DNA from: Dugong dugon
Lineage: Eukaryota > Chordata > Mammalia > Sirenia > Dugongidae
Reading direction: 5' to 3'
Length of the DNA: 64,000 nucleotides
NCBI GenBank assembly: GCA_030035585.1
Contig: CM057461.1
Span: forward strand, 167,411,624-167,475,623
The notes under the pieces were generated by a model that did no database searches, was not told the origin of the DNA, and saw only the letters and a list, made by a program, of their open reading frames with translations. Both the position numbers and the translations under genes were made by a program. Below are positions 23,906-35,525 of the stretch, one piece after another; within the stretch, counting starts at the first letter, position 1; every line of letters starts with the position of its first letter.

Positions 23906-26224
23906 GATAATTGTGATTCATAACTTAATTCCTGCTGGAGGAACTAAGGCAAGGTAAAGAGAATTGGAGCAGAGTTGATAGCTTTATGAAGTCTACGCTT
24001 AAAAAATTTTTTTAGAGACTGTTTTTAATGGGCCTTACATTTTCAGGTAATCATATAAAATAAGTGAAAGCATGACCATTCACATATCTATGAATATTTG
24101 TCTGAAGATTGTACTGAAACACTTGACATTGAAACACTTCTTCACTGTACTTAATCTTGGTCGTTGAGTGTATATGGTCATAATTTTTATCCATTACATT
24201 GTTTGATGATGTACTTTGGTAAGCCTTGGTTGCCTGCAACTAAAACTTAAAGAACTTTACAAAACATTTCTTAATTTTTAAAATTAAATATTTGAGAGCT
24301 TTTTGGTAAAATGTATATGCATTTGTTTTTCATATTTTCTATAGATTTTAGTTACTGAAGTATTTACTGACATTTACTAGAGGTAAAGTCCTGTGCTAGA
24401 AGGTATGAATGATACAAGATGACTTAGACATGGTTCAAACCTACCGGACAAAGACAAATGTGCAACTATTATAAAATTCTCTACTATGGCAGATCATTTT
24501 TCTGATTCTACAAGACATTAATTTTCCATTTTGCATACGAGATAAATGCTAGAATTTTATATTTTGACCTTTATTCAAAGACACTTTGAAGACTAAAAGT
24601 TTAAAAAAAAAATCTACCTCATTAAATCCTTCAAGTCAAACTATTGCAGAAGGGAAGTGGCAAATCAGAGTTTAAGATCAAGTATTAGGCATGCAGTTGG
24701 TTTATACATTCTCTTTTGTGTTCTCATAGATATAATATTTCTCCCTCATTGGATTCTTCAGCTTAAAGAACATAAAAAGGTTACTAATGATTTCCTCCAA
24801 GTTTTTAAAACATCTCTTAGTAAATAAGCAACCTGAACAAAAGATTCTACAAAAGAGTGTCATCATTGTTCTCAGCCAATGTGCAAGTCATAAGCCTCTT
24901 ATAGAAATTGGTGACCATTCTTTTTGTCAGTTACCTTAAGGCCAAGGAATGTAAAATGGTAAAAAGTTGCAGAACCTCCAGAATATGCATTAAACATTTT
25001 TTTCCCTTTGAAACCTTGGTGAAACTTAGCATAGGTTATTTAACAGACAAATGTCATTTTCATAATTACATAAATTTCTAGAAAATATGAGTAGAGCTCA
25101 TGTGAGTTTCAAATACTTTTTCTTCATTTTCAGTAAGTCAGCTTCTAACAAAAAAAAAAAAAGGATTTGGCTCCAGGATCCAACAAAAGTCATCATATTG
25201 AAGGATCCTAACTTTTATTTCCAGGATGCAATCTGGTATTAACAATGTGTCTATGAGTATTTTATTCTTTCCTAATAACAATGCAAACAAATAGTCAAGA
25301 GCCCAATCAATCCCCATGATCTTTACAGACATTTAAAATCTTATAGATATTAAAATATACTACCTTGGTTCTGTTTCTATTGTAGTATGTATAGCCAGTG
25401 TCTTAGTCCTTGGAAGTTTAAGTAGCCAGGGCAGCTATGACATTTGTCCAGGTGTTTTAACATTCTCTAGCTGTAATGGCAGTTCAGAATATGCTGATCT
25501 CAGAAAATGCTAACTCCTCAATTTGCATTCTTAGAGATGTTCCTGTTTTATTGGGTGTTATCAAATGCTCTTGACCAAGAGAATAATCAATAGCAGAGTT
25601 TTTAGCTTTCTGTTACTTAATTGGAATGATCTTTGTAATTTTGACAAAATTGGGCCATTATATTGTTTTTTATTACACTAATATTTAGCTGGCGAAGTTA
25701 GCCCTGGCAAAGTCATTTCTTTCTGTATTCTCAGCCTGTACTTTAGGTAGCTGGCACCAGGAAGAGGAATCCCCTGAGGTCCTTTCATGTGAAATAGCTG
25801 GTCAGCCCAGGGGTTCCTAACTCAACTACCAGTGGAGCTGGGCTGGGAACTTGAATGAGATGGGCTGCATTAAAGCAATAAGGGATGATGGCGGCTGGCC
25901 AAGTAGAGGGTATATACCTTATAACACCTTCTATCATTAGGAAGATCATTGATCAGATACTGCTAATTCCTGTCCCTCTAGAATGCAGGCCCAGTGTTGA
26001 TGATTACATAATTTTTTTTTTTTTTTTTCAAGAGAAGCTGGAAAGCCAGATTTCTGTGCAAAATTTTGCATCTTTAAAATACCATGCAAGTCAAACAAAA
26101 CACTTCCGTGGGCCAGGCCTTGGTTTGCACCATGATCTAGGCTTTCCTACATCTTAAATACAGTCTTAAGTACTTTCATATATTAGCAACAGCAGTGATG
26201 TTAATTTGACTTTATAAATAATGG
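23906..26224. other. Unassigned intronic sequence, with a possible old repeat
   Basis: AT-rich DNA. About 24360-24490 (gtcctgtgctagaaggtatg) resembles the unnamed old repeat at 9.4 kb. Poly-A at 25149-25161 and poly-T at 26010-26028 are present. No exon or RNA gene is supported. Confidence 0.5.
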
Positions 26225-26518
26225 GTTGTTGTCATTAGCTGCTATCAATTCGGCCCCTGACTCATGGAGTCCCCGTGCACAATGGGATCGGACTTTTGTG
26301 GTCTTCATTGGCTGATTTTTTGGAATTAGATTGCTAAGCCTTTCTTCTTAGTCAGTCTTTTGTCTGGAAGCTTCACTGAAACCCATTCAGCATCACAGCA
26401 ACATTCAAGCTTCCACCACTGACAGATGGGTGTTGGCTGTGCTTGAGGTGCGTTGGTCAGGAATCAAACCCAGTCTCACTGAAGGCAAGCAATCTACCAT
26501 TGAACCACCACTGCTCCC
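26225..26518 (-). mobile_element. tRNA-Gly-headed SINE with RTE-derived body
   Basis: On the minus strand the head (26518-26446) reads gtggttcaatggtagattgc, then gggtttgattcctgaccaac and gcacctc, close to the A and B boxes and 3' stem of tRNA-Gly. The body resembles the RTE 5' region (tttcagtgaagcttccagac), and the end (cgaattgatagcagctaatg, acaacaac) resembles the RTE tail. The head does not fold as a functional tRNA because its anticodon arm and spacing are degraded. Confidence 0.8.
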
Positions 26519-27621
26519 AAACAATGAGTACAATTTACAAAAAAGATTATAATACAAATGCCCAGGTCAAGCCAAGGATCCTTTTTATACTAAATGTAAA
26601 ACTGGAAACTGTTCTGTTTAATGTAATTCTGGCATTAATGCCATTCTCTTCCTAGGAATGGAAGACTTTTGAGCTAAACCTATTTTTGGTGTACTTGGGG
26701 GCCTGCGAACAAAGTGATTCAGCTTGAAGAGGCAACTGCAGATGCTCACCTCCAACCTTAAAGGTCTCTGTAAGAGGTGTGAGTGCTTGCTGATAGCTCT
26801 CAATGAGGTCTCTAGATACTGTCCTTTCTTTTCATCTGTTTCCCTCAGGGAAGTTGCCATTCAACAAATGTTTATTGAGTATTGGCCCTTCTAAATAATA
26901 AATTGCCATCACCGTCTCCTTTGGTCTGCAAAGTTCTCTCCTTCAATCAATAGTTTCCGTTTCAGCCATGTTTATTATTGCAGGTAACCATCTTCCATCT
27001 GGTCTTTGCAATTTTTTTAATACTTCCACATCTCCTAAAAAGAAATGCCCTCACCTCTCCACCCCAATCATTAAACATTTAAAGGCAGATAGTCATTTTT
27101 TTGAGTGCCTATAGTTTGCCAAGGAATGTGATATGTTAGGAGGTGGGGGGACTATGAAAAGAAATAAGACAGATAAATGTATGCTCTTTAAGAAAGATGC
27201 TAATTTACTGTTATTTCACTAATTGTCTCTGGAAGGAGTTAGGATGATCTATAATAAATCATTAGTGGACCATACCAACATCTAGTTAAGCTTTGATATG
27301 GGCTCTGCAAGGTTATAGAGTGTTTTTGTGAAGTGACTACTCCTGTTCTACATTTTGATTCTTTAAACAAGTTGCTGCTTTTCTTGTTCAGTGTTTTTTT
27401 TTTTTCTCTGTGAAATGATTTTTTGGTCCTTTCTTTCTTTTAGGAATACCATTAATACTTTATAATAACAGCGATTACATGATGCTTTGTAATTCCTAAA
27501 GAAAGTTGCTACCAAAATCTAGCTTGATCTTATCTCTATATAATTTTAATTTTGAATGAATTTATAGAACATGCAATGTTGTTTTATGGGTTATATGAAA
27601 AGTTAAATCATTAACGAGTGT
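26519..27621. other. Unassigned intronic sequence, with a possible old repeat
   Basis: About 27080-27200 (gagtgcctatagtttgccaa) is worded like an old mammal-wide repeat. Otherwise there is no recognised feature. A possible short L2-like stretch lies near 26850-26880 (caacaaatgtttattgagta). Confidence 0.45.
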
Positions 27622-28068
27622 TGTAGGGTAAAAACATGACAAAGTTTAGTAAAGCAAAAAGAAAGTTTTATTTGGCATATATTTAAAAAGGCAACAGTGG
27701 GAAACGGACAACCATGCTGCCAGAGCCATGTCTGCCCGAGTCCACGGAAATATCACAGAACAGACAAAAGTGGGAAAACGGACAAGCATGCTGCTAGAGC
27801 CATGTCTGTCAAAGTCCTTAGAATATAACAGAATAGGCAAGAATGGGAAAACGGACAAGCATGCTGCCACAGACATGTCTGCCTGATTCCAAAGACCATT
27901 ACAGGTCATCAGTATGTATTAACATTACAAATGGGCAAGACCATTGAAAGCTTCACCTTTTCACAGATTGGCTAGAAGCTGTGATCCTACATTTTGAATT
28001 GTCTTTCTTAACAATCGTTGGTACAGGTTTCAGTAATGACAGTCAGGAGGGTCTTCATGGGTCCAACA
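27622..28068 (-). mobile_element. Possible solo LTR-like repeat with internal tandem units
   Basis: In minus orientation the right-hand end reads gccaaataaaactttctttt and then ...tttttaccctaca, resembling the polyadenylation region and CA end of an LTR. The opposite edge (tgttggacccatgaagaccc) starts with TG. The flanks do not give a clear short duplication, so the edges and family are tentative. The tandem units at 27697-27910 would lie in its upstream part. Confidence 0.35.
27697..27910. repeat. Tandem repeat, 73-base unit, about 2.9 copies
   Basis: Units start at about 27697, 27770 and 27843. Each contains tgggaaa(a)cggacaa(c/g)c, then atgctgc and catgtctg. The period of 73 is counted directly from the shared start. 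The units are diverged from one another. Confidence 0.9.
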
Positions 28069-28604
28069 AATTTCAATTCACTAAATGCTAATAGAAAAAG
28101 GTAAAAGTGGAAAGTCTTTTGTGTTCTGTTTGATTGGCTTTATGTGAAAGTTTCCCTAAAAGATATTTTACAAGAGTATCTTAGCTCTTGTCTTTATACC
28201 TCAGGGCCCAATTGATGTGTCCTTGTGAGTCCTTGTGAGCCCAGCTCCAGCTGGATCACATTCTGTATGCTCAAGGAGAGGGAATAACTCCAGAATTATT
28301 TCCTAAATCAAGAGTAAATTGCCACGTTGGCATAGAATGTTAGGAGCAGTTCAGTATGGCTTTAAACCCTAATTTTCTTCCTTTCCAAAGTAGGGATACT
28401 TCCCTACGTGGGTGAATGGATTAATGTTGATGCTTTGCCTAGGGGACACTGCCATATCCCCACTGTTCCTGCAAGTCAGGATTCTTATTAAGTCAGACTG
28501 TTGGTTAGCAGTTATTTTTCCTATCAAGAACAAGTAGTGCCAAGGACATGTTTTAGGCACTGAGTTTCTTATCAGTCATAACTTTCTGCTAGGTTGTACC
28601 TTGG
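28069..28604. other. Unassigned intronic sequence
   Basis: No recognisable repeat or exon. Confidence 0.45.
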
Positions 28605-28820
28605 GAATCCTGGGTGGCACAGATGGTTAAACCCTTGGCTACCTTGGAAAGGTTGGCAGTTCACATGTACCCAGTGGCACCTCAGAAGAAAGGCCTGGTG
28701 GTCTGCTTGTGAAAGATCACAGCCATTGAATACCCTATGGAGTATAGTTCTACTTTGAAACACATGGGGTTGCCATGAGTTAGAATGAACTTGTTGGAAC
28801 CTTTTTGTTGTTGTTGTTAA
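28605..28820 (+). mobile_element. AfroSINE-related SINE, older class
   Basis: Begins gaatcctgggtggcacagat, contains acccagtggcacctcagaag and atcacagccattgaataccc, and ends with ttgttgttgtt. An 8-base flanking duplication, accttggg, is seen at 28598-28605 and 28820-28827. Confidence 0.87.
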
Positions 28821-29178
28821 CCTTGGGGATGGCTAGTGATCCTCTTTTTATCCCCTATCTTACTCTCAAAAAAATGCCCAGGAAAGACTTCCCAGTCACA
28901 TGATTCACAACAGATGCTGCTGCTTTCTCCTTCCTCCTTGCTGTTTCCCACATGCTGAACAAGAATACCTGGTAGGAGTGTCATACAGACTCTACTGTTG
29001 AAGGCTTTGGAGGGTCTATCTCCCCAGCCCATAGGAATGAGCCCCAACTGCAATTTATTTTCCCCTTTAAATCTCGAAACAAGACATTTAACGTTCAGAG
29101 TTCTTCATGAATAAAGGCATAATTAGCATGATAATCGCGTTCCCTTTCCTCTTTCCTGTTTGGAATGTAGTACTCTGA
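28821..29178. other. Unassigned intronic sequence
   Basis: No feature recognised; a 78-codon antisense open frame has no known motif. Confidence 0.45.
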
Positions 29179-30330
29179 TATAGGGCTTTTCAAACTATTG
29201 GTCTCAGGATTTCTTTGCTGTCTTAAATCCTTGAGAACCCCAATGAGCTTAAGTTTATGTGGTTTATATTTATCAATATTTTGTATTAGACATTAAAACA
29301 GAGACAGTTAAAACATATTTTAAAAATTTATTTAAAAATAAGCCCATTGTGCTAACAAAAACAACACATTTTTTATGAAAAATAACCATTTTCAAAACAA
29401 AAAAATTCACTGAGAAAAGTATTTCACATTTTTACAAATCATGTTAATGTTTGACTTAATGGAAGACAGCTGGATTTTCATATCTCTGTGTTCAGTCCGT
29501 TCTGATATATAATTTGAGTTAAAGTATATGAAGAAAAGTGGGCCTCACACAGATACTCAGTTGAAAAAGTGATGAGCATTTTAATAGATTTTTCAGATAA
29601 TTGTGAATATTCTTTTTTGATATTATACCAAGATTTAACAAGTAGTTTCTTAAAGGCTTCTTGCAAGGTAGAAAGTGGAGTCATATAATGAACTTTTCAG
29701 ACTCTGTTAAATTAACATCTGCTCATCTGTCTTGCGCTTTGAATGAATCTTTTACCCAGGCATGATTTTGTAACATCATGCCCTGGTCCCTTGAAAGATA
29801 TTGGTAGATATGGTTACACAGATCTCCCAAATTTTGACACATATCATTGTATGATATCAGAAATATCATATTCATGAATATCACCACTGATCTCATCAGA
29901 AAGATACTTAAGTGTTGGGAAGCTATCAAGTTCATGGTGGCAGATATGAGTTTTCCAAAATTCTAACATTTATTTGAAAGCAGAAATTTTAATATTGGCA
30001 AAAAATCTTATCAGTTGTTTTTCTTAAAGTGACAGGCTTATTTATTTTCAAGAAAATGGCTGCCAAATACAGAAGTCTGAAAACTTAGTTTGTCTATCAA
30101 AACTGTAGTTTGTCTGTTAGCCATTCTTTCAGGTAGAAATGGTGTTCCATGAAAATAACAGCTAGTTCAGCTTGCAGTAATCACACAAGTTTTTTTCTTT
30201 TAGGAAACCATCATACTTCAGAACTGTTTTATGCCTATTTCCCATTTTGTCGAACAATATTAAAAAGATGTGTGTCTAAGGATTGAGATTTAATAAAATT
30301 GATAATGCTTAGTGCCTCATCAAAGACCTT
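29179..30330 (-). mobile_element. Fossil hAT-superfamily DNA transposon with transposase remnant
   Basis: The left edge (agggcttttcaaactattgg, ttgagaaccccaatgagctt) resembles the 3' end of Charlie-like hAT elements. The minus strand encodes a remnant of the hAT transposase C-terminal dimerisation region at 29684-29478, with YSQLSEKSIKMLITFSTEYL followed by CEAHFSS. Intact relatives such as ZBED5/FAM200-type proteins have a similar LP(F/L)STTYLCEAGFS motif. A second piece lies at 29935-29723. Stops and frame changes show it is long dead. No clear inverted repeat was found at the right edge. Confidence 0.65.
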
Positions 30331-30347
30331 CTTGGGTGAAGCTCCTT

Positions 30348-30416
30348 ATCTACCTACCTACCAACCTTCCTACCCACCTACCTACCTACCTACCTACCTG
30401 CCAACCAACCAACCAT
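30348..30416. repeat. Tetranucleotide microsatellite (ctac)n grading into (caac)n
   Basis: An imperfect run of ctac units (tacctacctacc) passes into ccaaccaaccaacca over about 68 bases. Confidence 0.95.
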
Positions 30417-30631
30417 TTTCTAAACAGGGAAAGAGTAGAGGTAAAGAATAAGATGTCTGTTCATATAGTTGGGTGACACTGCTTTGATTCATGCTAAGGC
30501 ACCAGTAGTATTATATACCATAAACCCAAATATCAGCATAGTGAATAAGGCAGACAATATCTTAGAATTGTTATGGAAATAGTCTTGAACTCTTAGACTC
30601 TCGGGAAGAGTCTCAATCACCCCCAGGAGTC

Positions 30632-30828
30632 AGTATTTGCCACTGAGTTGATTCCGACTCATGGAGACCCAGTGTGTGCAGAGAAGAACTGGCTTCATAA
30701 TGTTTTCAAGATTGTGACTTTTCAGAAACAGATTGTCAGGCCTGTCTTCCAAGGCACCTCTAGGTGGGTTTGATCTGCCAACCTTTCAGCTAGTAGTCGA
30801 GCGCTGATCCATTTGCACCACTTAATTC
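30632..30828 (-). mobile_element. AfroSINE-related SINE, older class
   Basis: Antisense copy: tail gagttgattccgactcatgg, middle ccaaggcacctctaggtggg, head gctagtagtcgagcgctgat and catttgcaccactta. Same class as 9238-9437. Confidence 0.87.
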
Positions 30829-30977
30829 CTCATCTCAATTTATCATTATGAATAGGTCAGTATAGGTTTTATCCAAACTGTAACCTCAGATACCTTCTTC
30901 CCCAAGCTGGTCCCCCTTGCTGAGCCATAGCAACTTATACATGCCTTCTTGCCCATCTCTGCCCGTCCTTACATTCT

Positions 30978-31506
30978 TTTCCTTTTTCTTTTTCTTTTTT
31001 AAATTGACTTCAGATGAAGGTTTACAGAGCAAACTAGCTTCTCATTAAATAATTAATACACATTGTTTTGTGACATTGGTTGCCAACCCCACGACATGTC
31101 AACCCTCTTTGTTTCTCGACCTTGGTTCCCCATTACCAGCTTTCCTGTCCTCTCCTGCCTTCTCATCCCCGCCCCTGAGCTGGTGTGCGTATTTAGTCTT
31201 GTTTTGTTTCATGGGTCTGTCTAATCTTTGGCTGAAGGGTGAACCTCAGGAGTGACTTCATTACTGAGCTAAAAAGGGTATCTGGGGCCATACTTTCGGG
31301 GTTTCTCCAATCTCTGTGAGACCGGTAGTTCTGGCCTTTTTTTCTTTTTGAGTTAGAATTTTGTTCTACATTTTCTCCAGCTCTGTCCGGGACCCTGTAT
31401 TGTAATCCCTTTCACAGCAGTTGGTGGTGGTAGCCGGGCACCATCTAGTTGTGCTGGACTCAGTCTGGTGGAGGCTGTGGTAGTTGTGGTCCATTAGTCC
31501 TTTGTA
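30978..31506 (-). mobile_element. L1 3' end, severely 5'-truncated, with target-site duplication
   Basis: Antisense L1 3'UTR only: poly-T-rich ttttctttttctttttt, then gaaggtttacagagcaaact, tcaaccctctttgtttctcg, and onward to gtggtccattagtccttt. It matches the 3'UTR of the L1 at 16.2 kb but with a single tail module. A 16-base duplication, ccc(g/a)tccttacattct, flanks it at 30962-30977 and 31507-31522 with one mismatch. Confidence 0.93.
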
Positions 31507-31522
31507 CCCATCCTTACATTCT

Positions 31523-31860
31523 GATGTGAGTTCCACTCATCTTCCTGAGGTTCCCCTGAGCTCTGCATTGAGACATCCTTCTATTGAATTTTAATATCAT
31601 GTTGGTGAAATATTACCCCTGTCAGGGCTGCAGTGTCAGTGTTCTAAATGTATTTGTCAAGCTTACATCCATACTAAAACTATGATTGTTAAGGTCAAGC
31701 CCACTTCTAGAAGCTAAACTCACACCTGTTTTACTCATTGGTCTACTGATGTTACCTAATGAAGGAAATTGCTTTACTTATTAATTAATTTTGATTTTAA
31801 AATATAAACATGATATTGAAGGCAGATGGGTAGGGTGTGAAATACTTGAAATGTGGGTTG
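31523..31860. other. Unassigned intronic sequence
   Basis: No recognisable feature. Confidence 0.45.
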
Positions 31861-32075
31861 GATCAGGACTTGTCTAACTCCAGGTCTGGTTCCTCCACTT
31901 ACCAGCAATTTGACCTTCTGCAAGGTGTGCTTCCTTTTTGAGCCTTATTTTCCTAGTCTGTATAGGAGTGCTAACAATGTTTACCCTGTAAGAGTTGTAG
32001 TGAGGATTAATTTTATTATGTATAAAGCATCTAGCACAATTTGTTGTACATATAGTTAGCAACTCTTTTAAAAAT
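31861..32075 (+). mobile_element. MIR SINE
   Basis: Core wording ggttcctccacttaccagca, tttgaccttctgcaag and ttgtagtgaggattaatttt, then aaagcatctagcacaatttg, matches the MIR body in sense orientation. The tRNA-like head is mostly absent. Confidence 0.8.
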
Positions 32076-32667
32076 TATAATAATAGTTTATGAATTTGGT
32101 ACTTAAAAGGTTAGGGTGAAGTAATGCCCTCATGATTAAGTGGTTTTTTGGCGTATGTACATTAGCTGAAGTTGTGGAACACATTTTTTAAGTGTACAAA
32201 TAAGGGATAGCAGATGAGAAACAAAATGCAAGAAATCTTTTTTTTTAAGATTCAAACATGACAGCAAATAAATTCATATGTTCAGGAAATAGAGCACTTA
32301 ACTGAATAGGATATTTGTTGTTTCATAACCTGAAGCTAATATTGTTGGTTGGATATATTCTAACCCTATTACTGTCTAATAACTTATTTATTGGTTAGTC
32401 ATTTGAATGGATAAGTTTCATTCTGAAAAACCTCCATTCTTTATTTAAATCTCAAAAGTAGATGACAAAGTAGAAAATGTCTGGGATGATAAAATTGTAT
32501 ATGGAATAAAGCATCAAGCGTCTGCTGTCGTATACTGGGCTTTTTCTAAGTAGTGGAGAAATTACCTGTGTTCTTTTCATCTGGGAGTTATCTGTTGTGT
32601 TTATAACAAGTGAGCTGTAGAAGTCGTGGCCTGCAAGTAACATAAAGCAAATAAAATTCTTGCCAGG
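32076..32667. other. Unassigned intronic sequence
   Basis: AT-rich DNA with no recognisable feature. Confidence 0.45.
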
Positions 32668-33146
32668 TGTCATGGTTTGAATTATGTCCCCCCAAAAATG
32701 TGTGTATCAATTTGGCTAGGCCATGATTCCTGGTACTGTGTGATTTTCCTGTAGGTTGTAAACCTCCCTCTATGATGTTAATGAGGGAGGATGGGTGGCA
32801 GTTATGTTAGTAAGGCAGGACCTGATCTACAAGACTGGATTGTGTCCTGAGGCAATCTCTTGAGATATAAAGGAGAGAAGTGAGCAGTGAGACGGGGGAC
32901 CTCATACCATCAAGAAAGCAGTTCTGGGAGCAGAGCGCGTCCTTTGGCCCGGGGTCCCTGCGCCAAGAAGCTCCTAGTCCCGGGGAACACTGACGAGAAG
33001 GCCGACAGAGAGAGAAAGACTTCCCCCGGAGCTGACACCCTGAACTTGGACTTTAGCCTACTTTGACTGTTAAGAAATAAACTTCTCTTCGTTAAAACCA
33101 TGCACTTGTGGTATTTCTGTTATGGCATAACTAAATGACTAAGACA
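32668..33146 (+). mobile_element. Solo LTR, ERVL-MaLR type
   Basis: A 479-base unit opening tgtcatggtttgaattatgt and closing aatgactaagaca, with a polyadenylation-like gaaataaacttctc near 33075. Flanking 5-mers ccagg and ctagg differ at one base, fitting an aged 5-base duplication. No internal region is present. It is the same family as the LTR at 36.3 kb. An old element. Confidence 0.85.
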
Positions 33147-34319
33147 CTAGGGGAGCATAGCTAAGTGCTTGCCACTCTTCCTGAAAGTTAGTCATTGGAG
33201 GTAAACTTTTGATCATTGGTGTAATCAATTGAAGAACGCTGATTTTCCTGTTTGATGTGATAGTGAATGGCAATGCATTTTATAAAAGCATTTACTATGA
33301 AAGAATAATTTGTATTTCCACATTTAAAAATTGATTCTGGTTTTTAAGGAACGTTTCTTATAAGCACATTTTGGCTGTGGTGAAATCCATTCTGAAGAAC
33401 TTACAGGCAAATAGCTTTTGGGAATTCGGACTCATTAGCAGGGCCCATTCCTTTCTTTGGCTGTATTTCCTGATAATAGTTTTCTGTTAGATCTGTGACT
33501 GTCAGAGAGCAGAAGTAATAAGAATTTGTCTCCTGTACTCATTAGTGAATGCATGCAAGATGAGGTAGGGTGAAGCAGTCCAAGGAATAATCAGTATCTT
33601 CTAGCTCTCTCCCTTTCTTTCATCTCGTTCTTTGTCGTGTTTACTGGGCATTAGTTGAAATGCTTCTTGTTCAGTAGTAACTTTGGCATATATAAATATT
33701 TGATGTAAGTATGTGCAGAGTTCCATTTTAGCAAACCTATTGCTCTCATGAAGAAGACTGCAGAGAAAATGTTTACTGATTTAGGAATGTTAGGAATTTT
33801 TGGGAGTAGCTCTTCAGAACCCTGCAATGTGTTGGTCTTGTTTGTGGCTTTGAGTTTGATTTTTTTTTTTTTTTCCAATTTTGTTCTCTAATCCAGCCTT
33901 TTAGAATTCTTTATAAAGTACAAAATGTCCCTGCTTTAGGGTTTTAAAAAATGATTCCAAAAAGGAAAATATATATTTGCCTTGAAAGATGTTGGGATAG
34001 CCTTGAAGAATAGGCTAATGGATTTGACTATTTGAAGGGTGAGATCCCTGCTTGGGAATGCTCCACCCTTCAGCTGTTTGGCTCCTGTTAAAAGGGCTAC
34101 AAGGACTGCCAGAGGAACAAGGACACTCTCCTGGCATGACTCTTCTGTGCCATCTGGTTCAGGGCCGTGGCCCCACACTCAATGGCAGATTTTCTTAGTT
34201 TAGAGGAAGTGAGCCACATTCCTCAACCAGTTGAAGAAAAATTCCAACCATTCAAATTATCCATGCCTATAGCCCCTTTCATTTTACACAGATCATTGAA
34301 TACCAACTCGCTAGACCAA

Positions 34320-34450
34320 GATCAGGAAAATTACGCTCTAGTCTTGACTCTGCCACTGGCTAATTTTGTGACCTCAAGGAGTGAGTCTTAGATTCCTCAT
34401 CCTGCAAAATGAAGTAATTAGATTAAAGGCCCTTTTTGGTGAAACAGTCT
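34320..34450 (+). mobile_element. MIR SINE fragment
   Basis: The wording gactctgccactggctaatt, ttgtgacctcaagg and ttcctcatcctgcaaaatga follows the central MIR core. Confidence 0.65.
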
Positions 34451-35409
34451 GTGTTCTCTAACCGATAATTTTCATATATATTCCTACAATAAAGCTGTGT
34501 TGCAGGTAATACGGTTTAACACTGGTGTTGATCAGAGTACTTCTTATCAAATTTTAGAGGGCTTCAATGGCAGTGGAACTATCTTGAGTGACACATGTGA
34601 GACTACAAACTGTTAAAGAGTTTGTGAATGTGACTTGATCCCTGCACAGAGCCTAAAACTGCTTAGTACATAATGAATGAATGAATGACTATTTCCTGGT
34701 GCCTAATGGGGCAGTTTTTCCTTTCTTGACCTCACTCTGGTCCTGTTCATTCTTACATTTAAATATTAGATTTCTAATCCATAGAATGGCAATCACCACT
34801 GATTCACTTTACCACTCATTGAGCTCATGCTATGTTTATAGCGCTGACCCAGAGCTCAGGTGAGGTAGTAAAGGGACTATGTTAAGATGATGAAGACATT
34901 GTTCCTAAACTTGAGAAAGAAACAAAGAAACTAGTAACCATAGAGGCAGAATGAAATAACAACAACATGAGTATCAATATTGAGATGTCAGGTGGATATT
35001 TGGGTATACAGGTTGGAGCTCAGTGAGAAGTTCTGTTGGAGATATGTTTAGGAAGTCATCCACTGTTACATAGAGATGGAAGCCCTGGACATAGATGAGC
35101 TGACTTGAGAAACATAGATATGGAAAAGTAGAGGGTCTTGGACTGAGTGAGCATTGAGTGATTCTCCCTTAAAGGCAGGGTAGAAGATGATGATCAACCA
35201 AAGGAGACTGAGAAGGTGGCATGTATATTTAATGGTATAAATGTAAAAGGAACGTTTAACATATAGATGACCATACGGGAGGCAGGGTGAGAAAATATTG
35301 AGATGGGCATGGTAAGGGAGAAGATGCCAGAAAGACTAAATCATGGGTGTTACCAAAGTTACTTAGCAGTGATCTTGGAGTTACTGAAGATATTCCCCTT
35401 TGATTAGTG

Positions 35410-35525
35410 TCCACTAGGCTTTAAGTACCATAAAGAGAGGTACCTTGTTTACTTGTTCATTACTGTAACCCTAGCAGACTGAGGGCCTTGTGCATAGTAG
35501 TCACTCAGTATATGTTTATTGATGG
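35410..35525 (+). mobile_element. L2 LINE 3' end
   Basis: The wording gctttaagtaccataaagag, ttgttcattactgtaaccct and cactcagtatatgtttattg follows the L2 3' end (tag actgtaag ... cataataggc ... aataaatatttgt). Confidence 0.7.

Noticed and set aside
26446-26518. A tRNA-Gly gene
   Set aside because: It is a SINE head joined to an RTE-like body, with degraded stems.
27697-27910. A CRISPR-like or regulatory array
   Set aside because: The units are directly tandem with no unique spacers, so it is a minisatellite-like repeat.
30348-30416. A CRISPR-like array
   Set aside because: It is a simple tetranucleotide microsatellite without spacers, in a mammalian genome.
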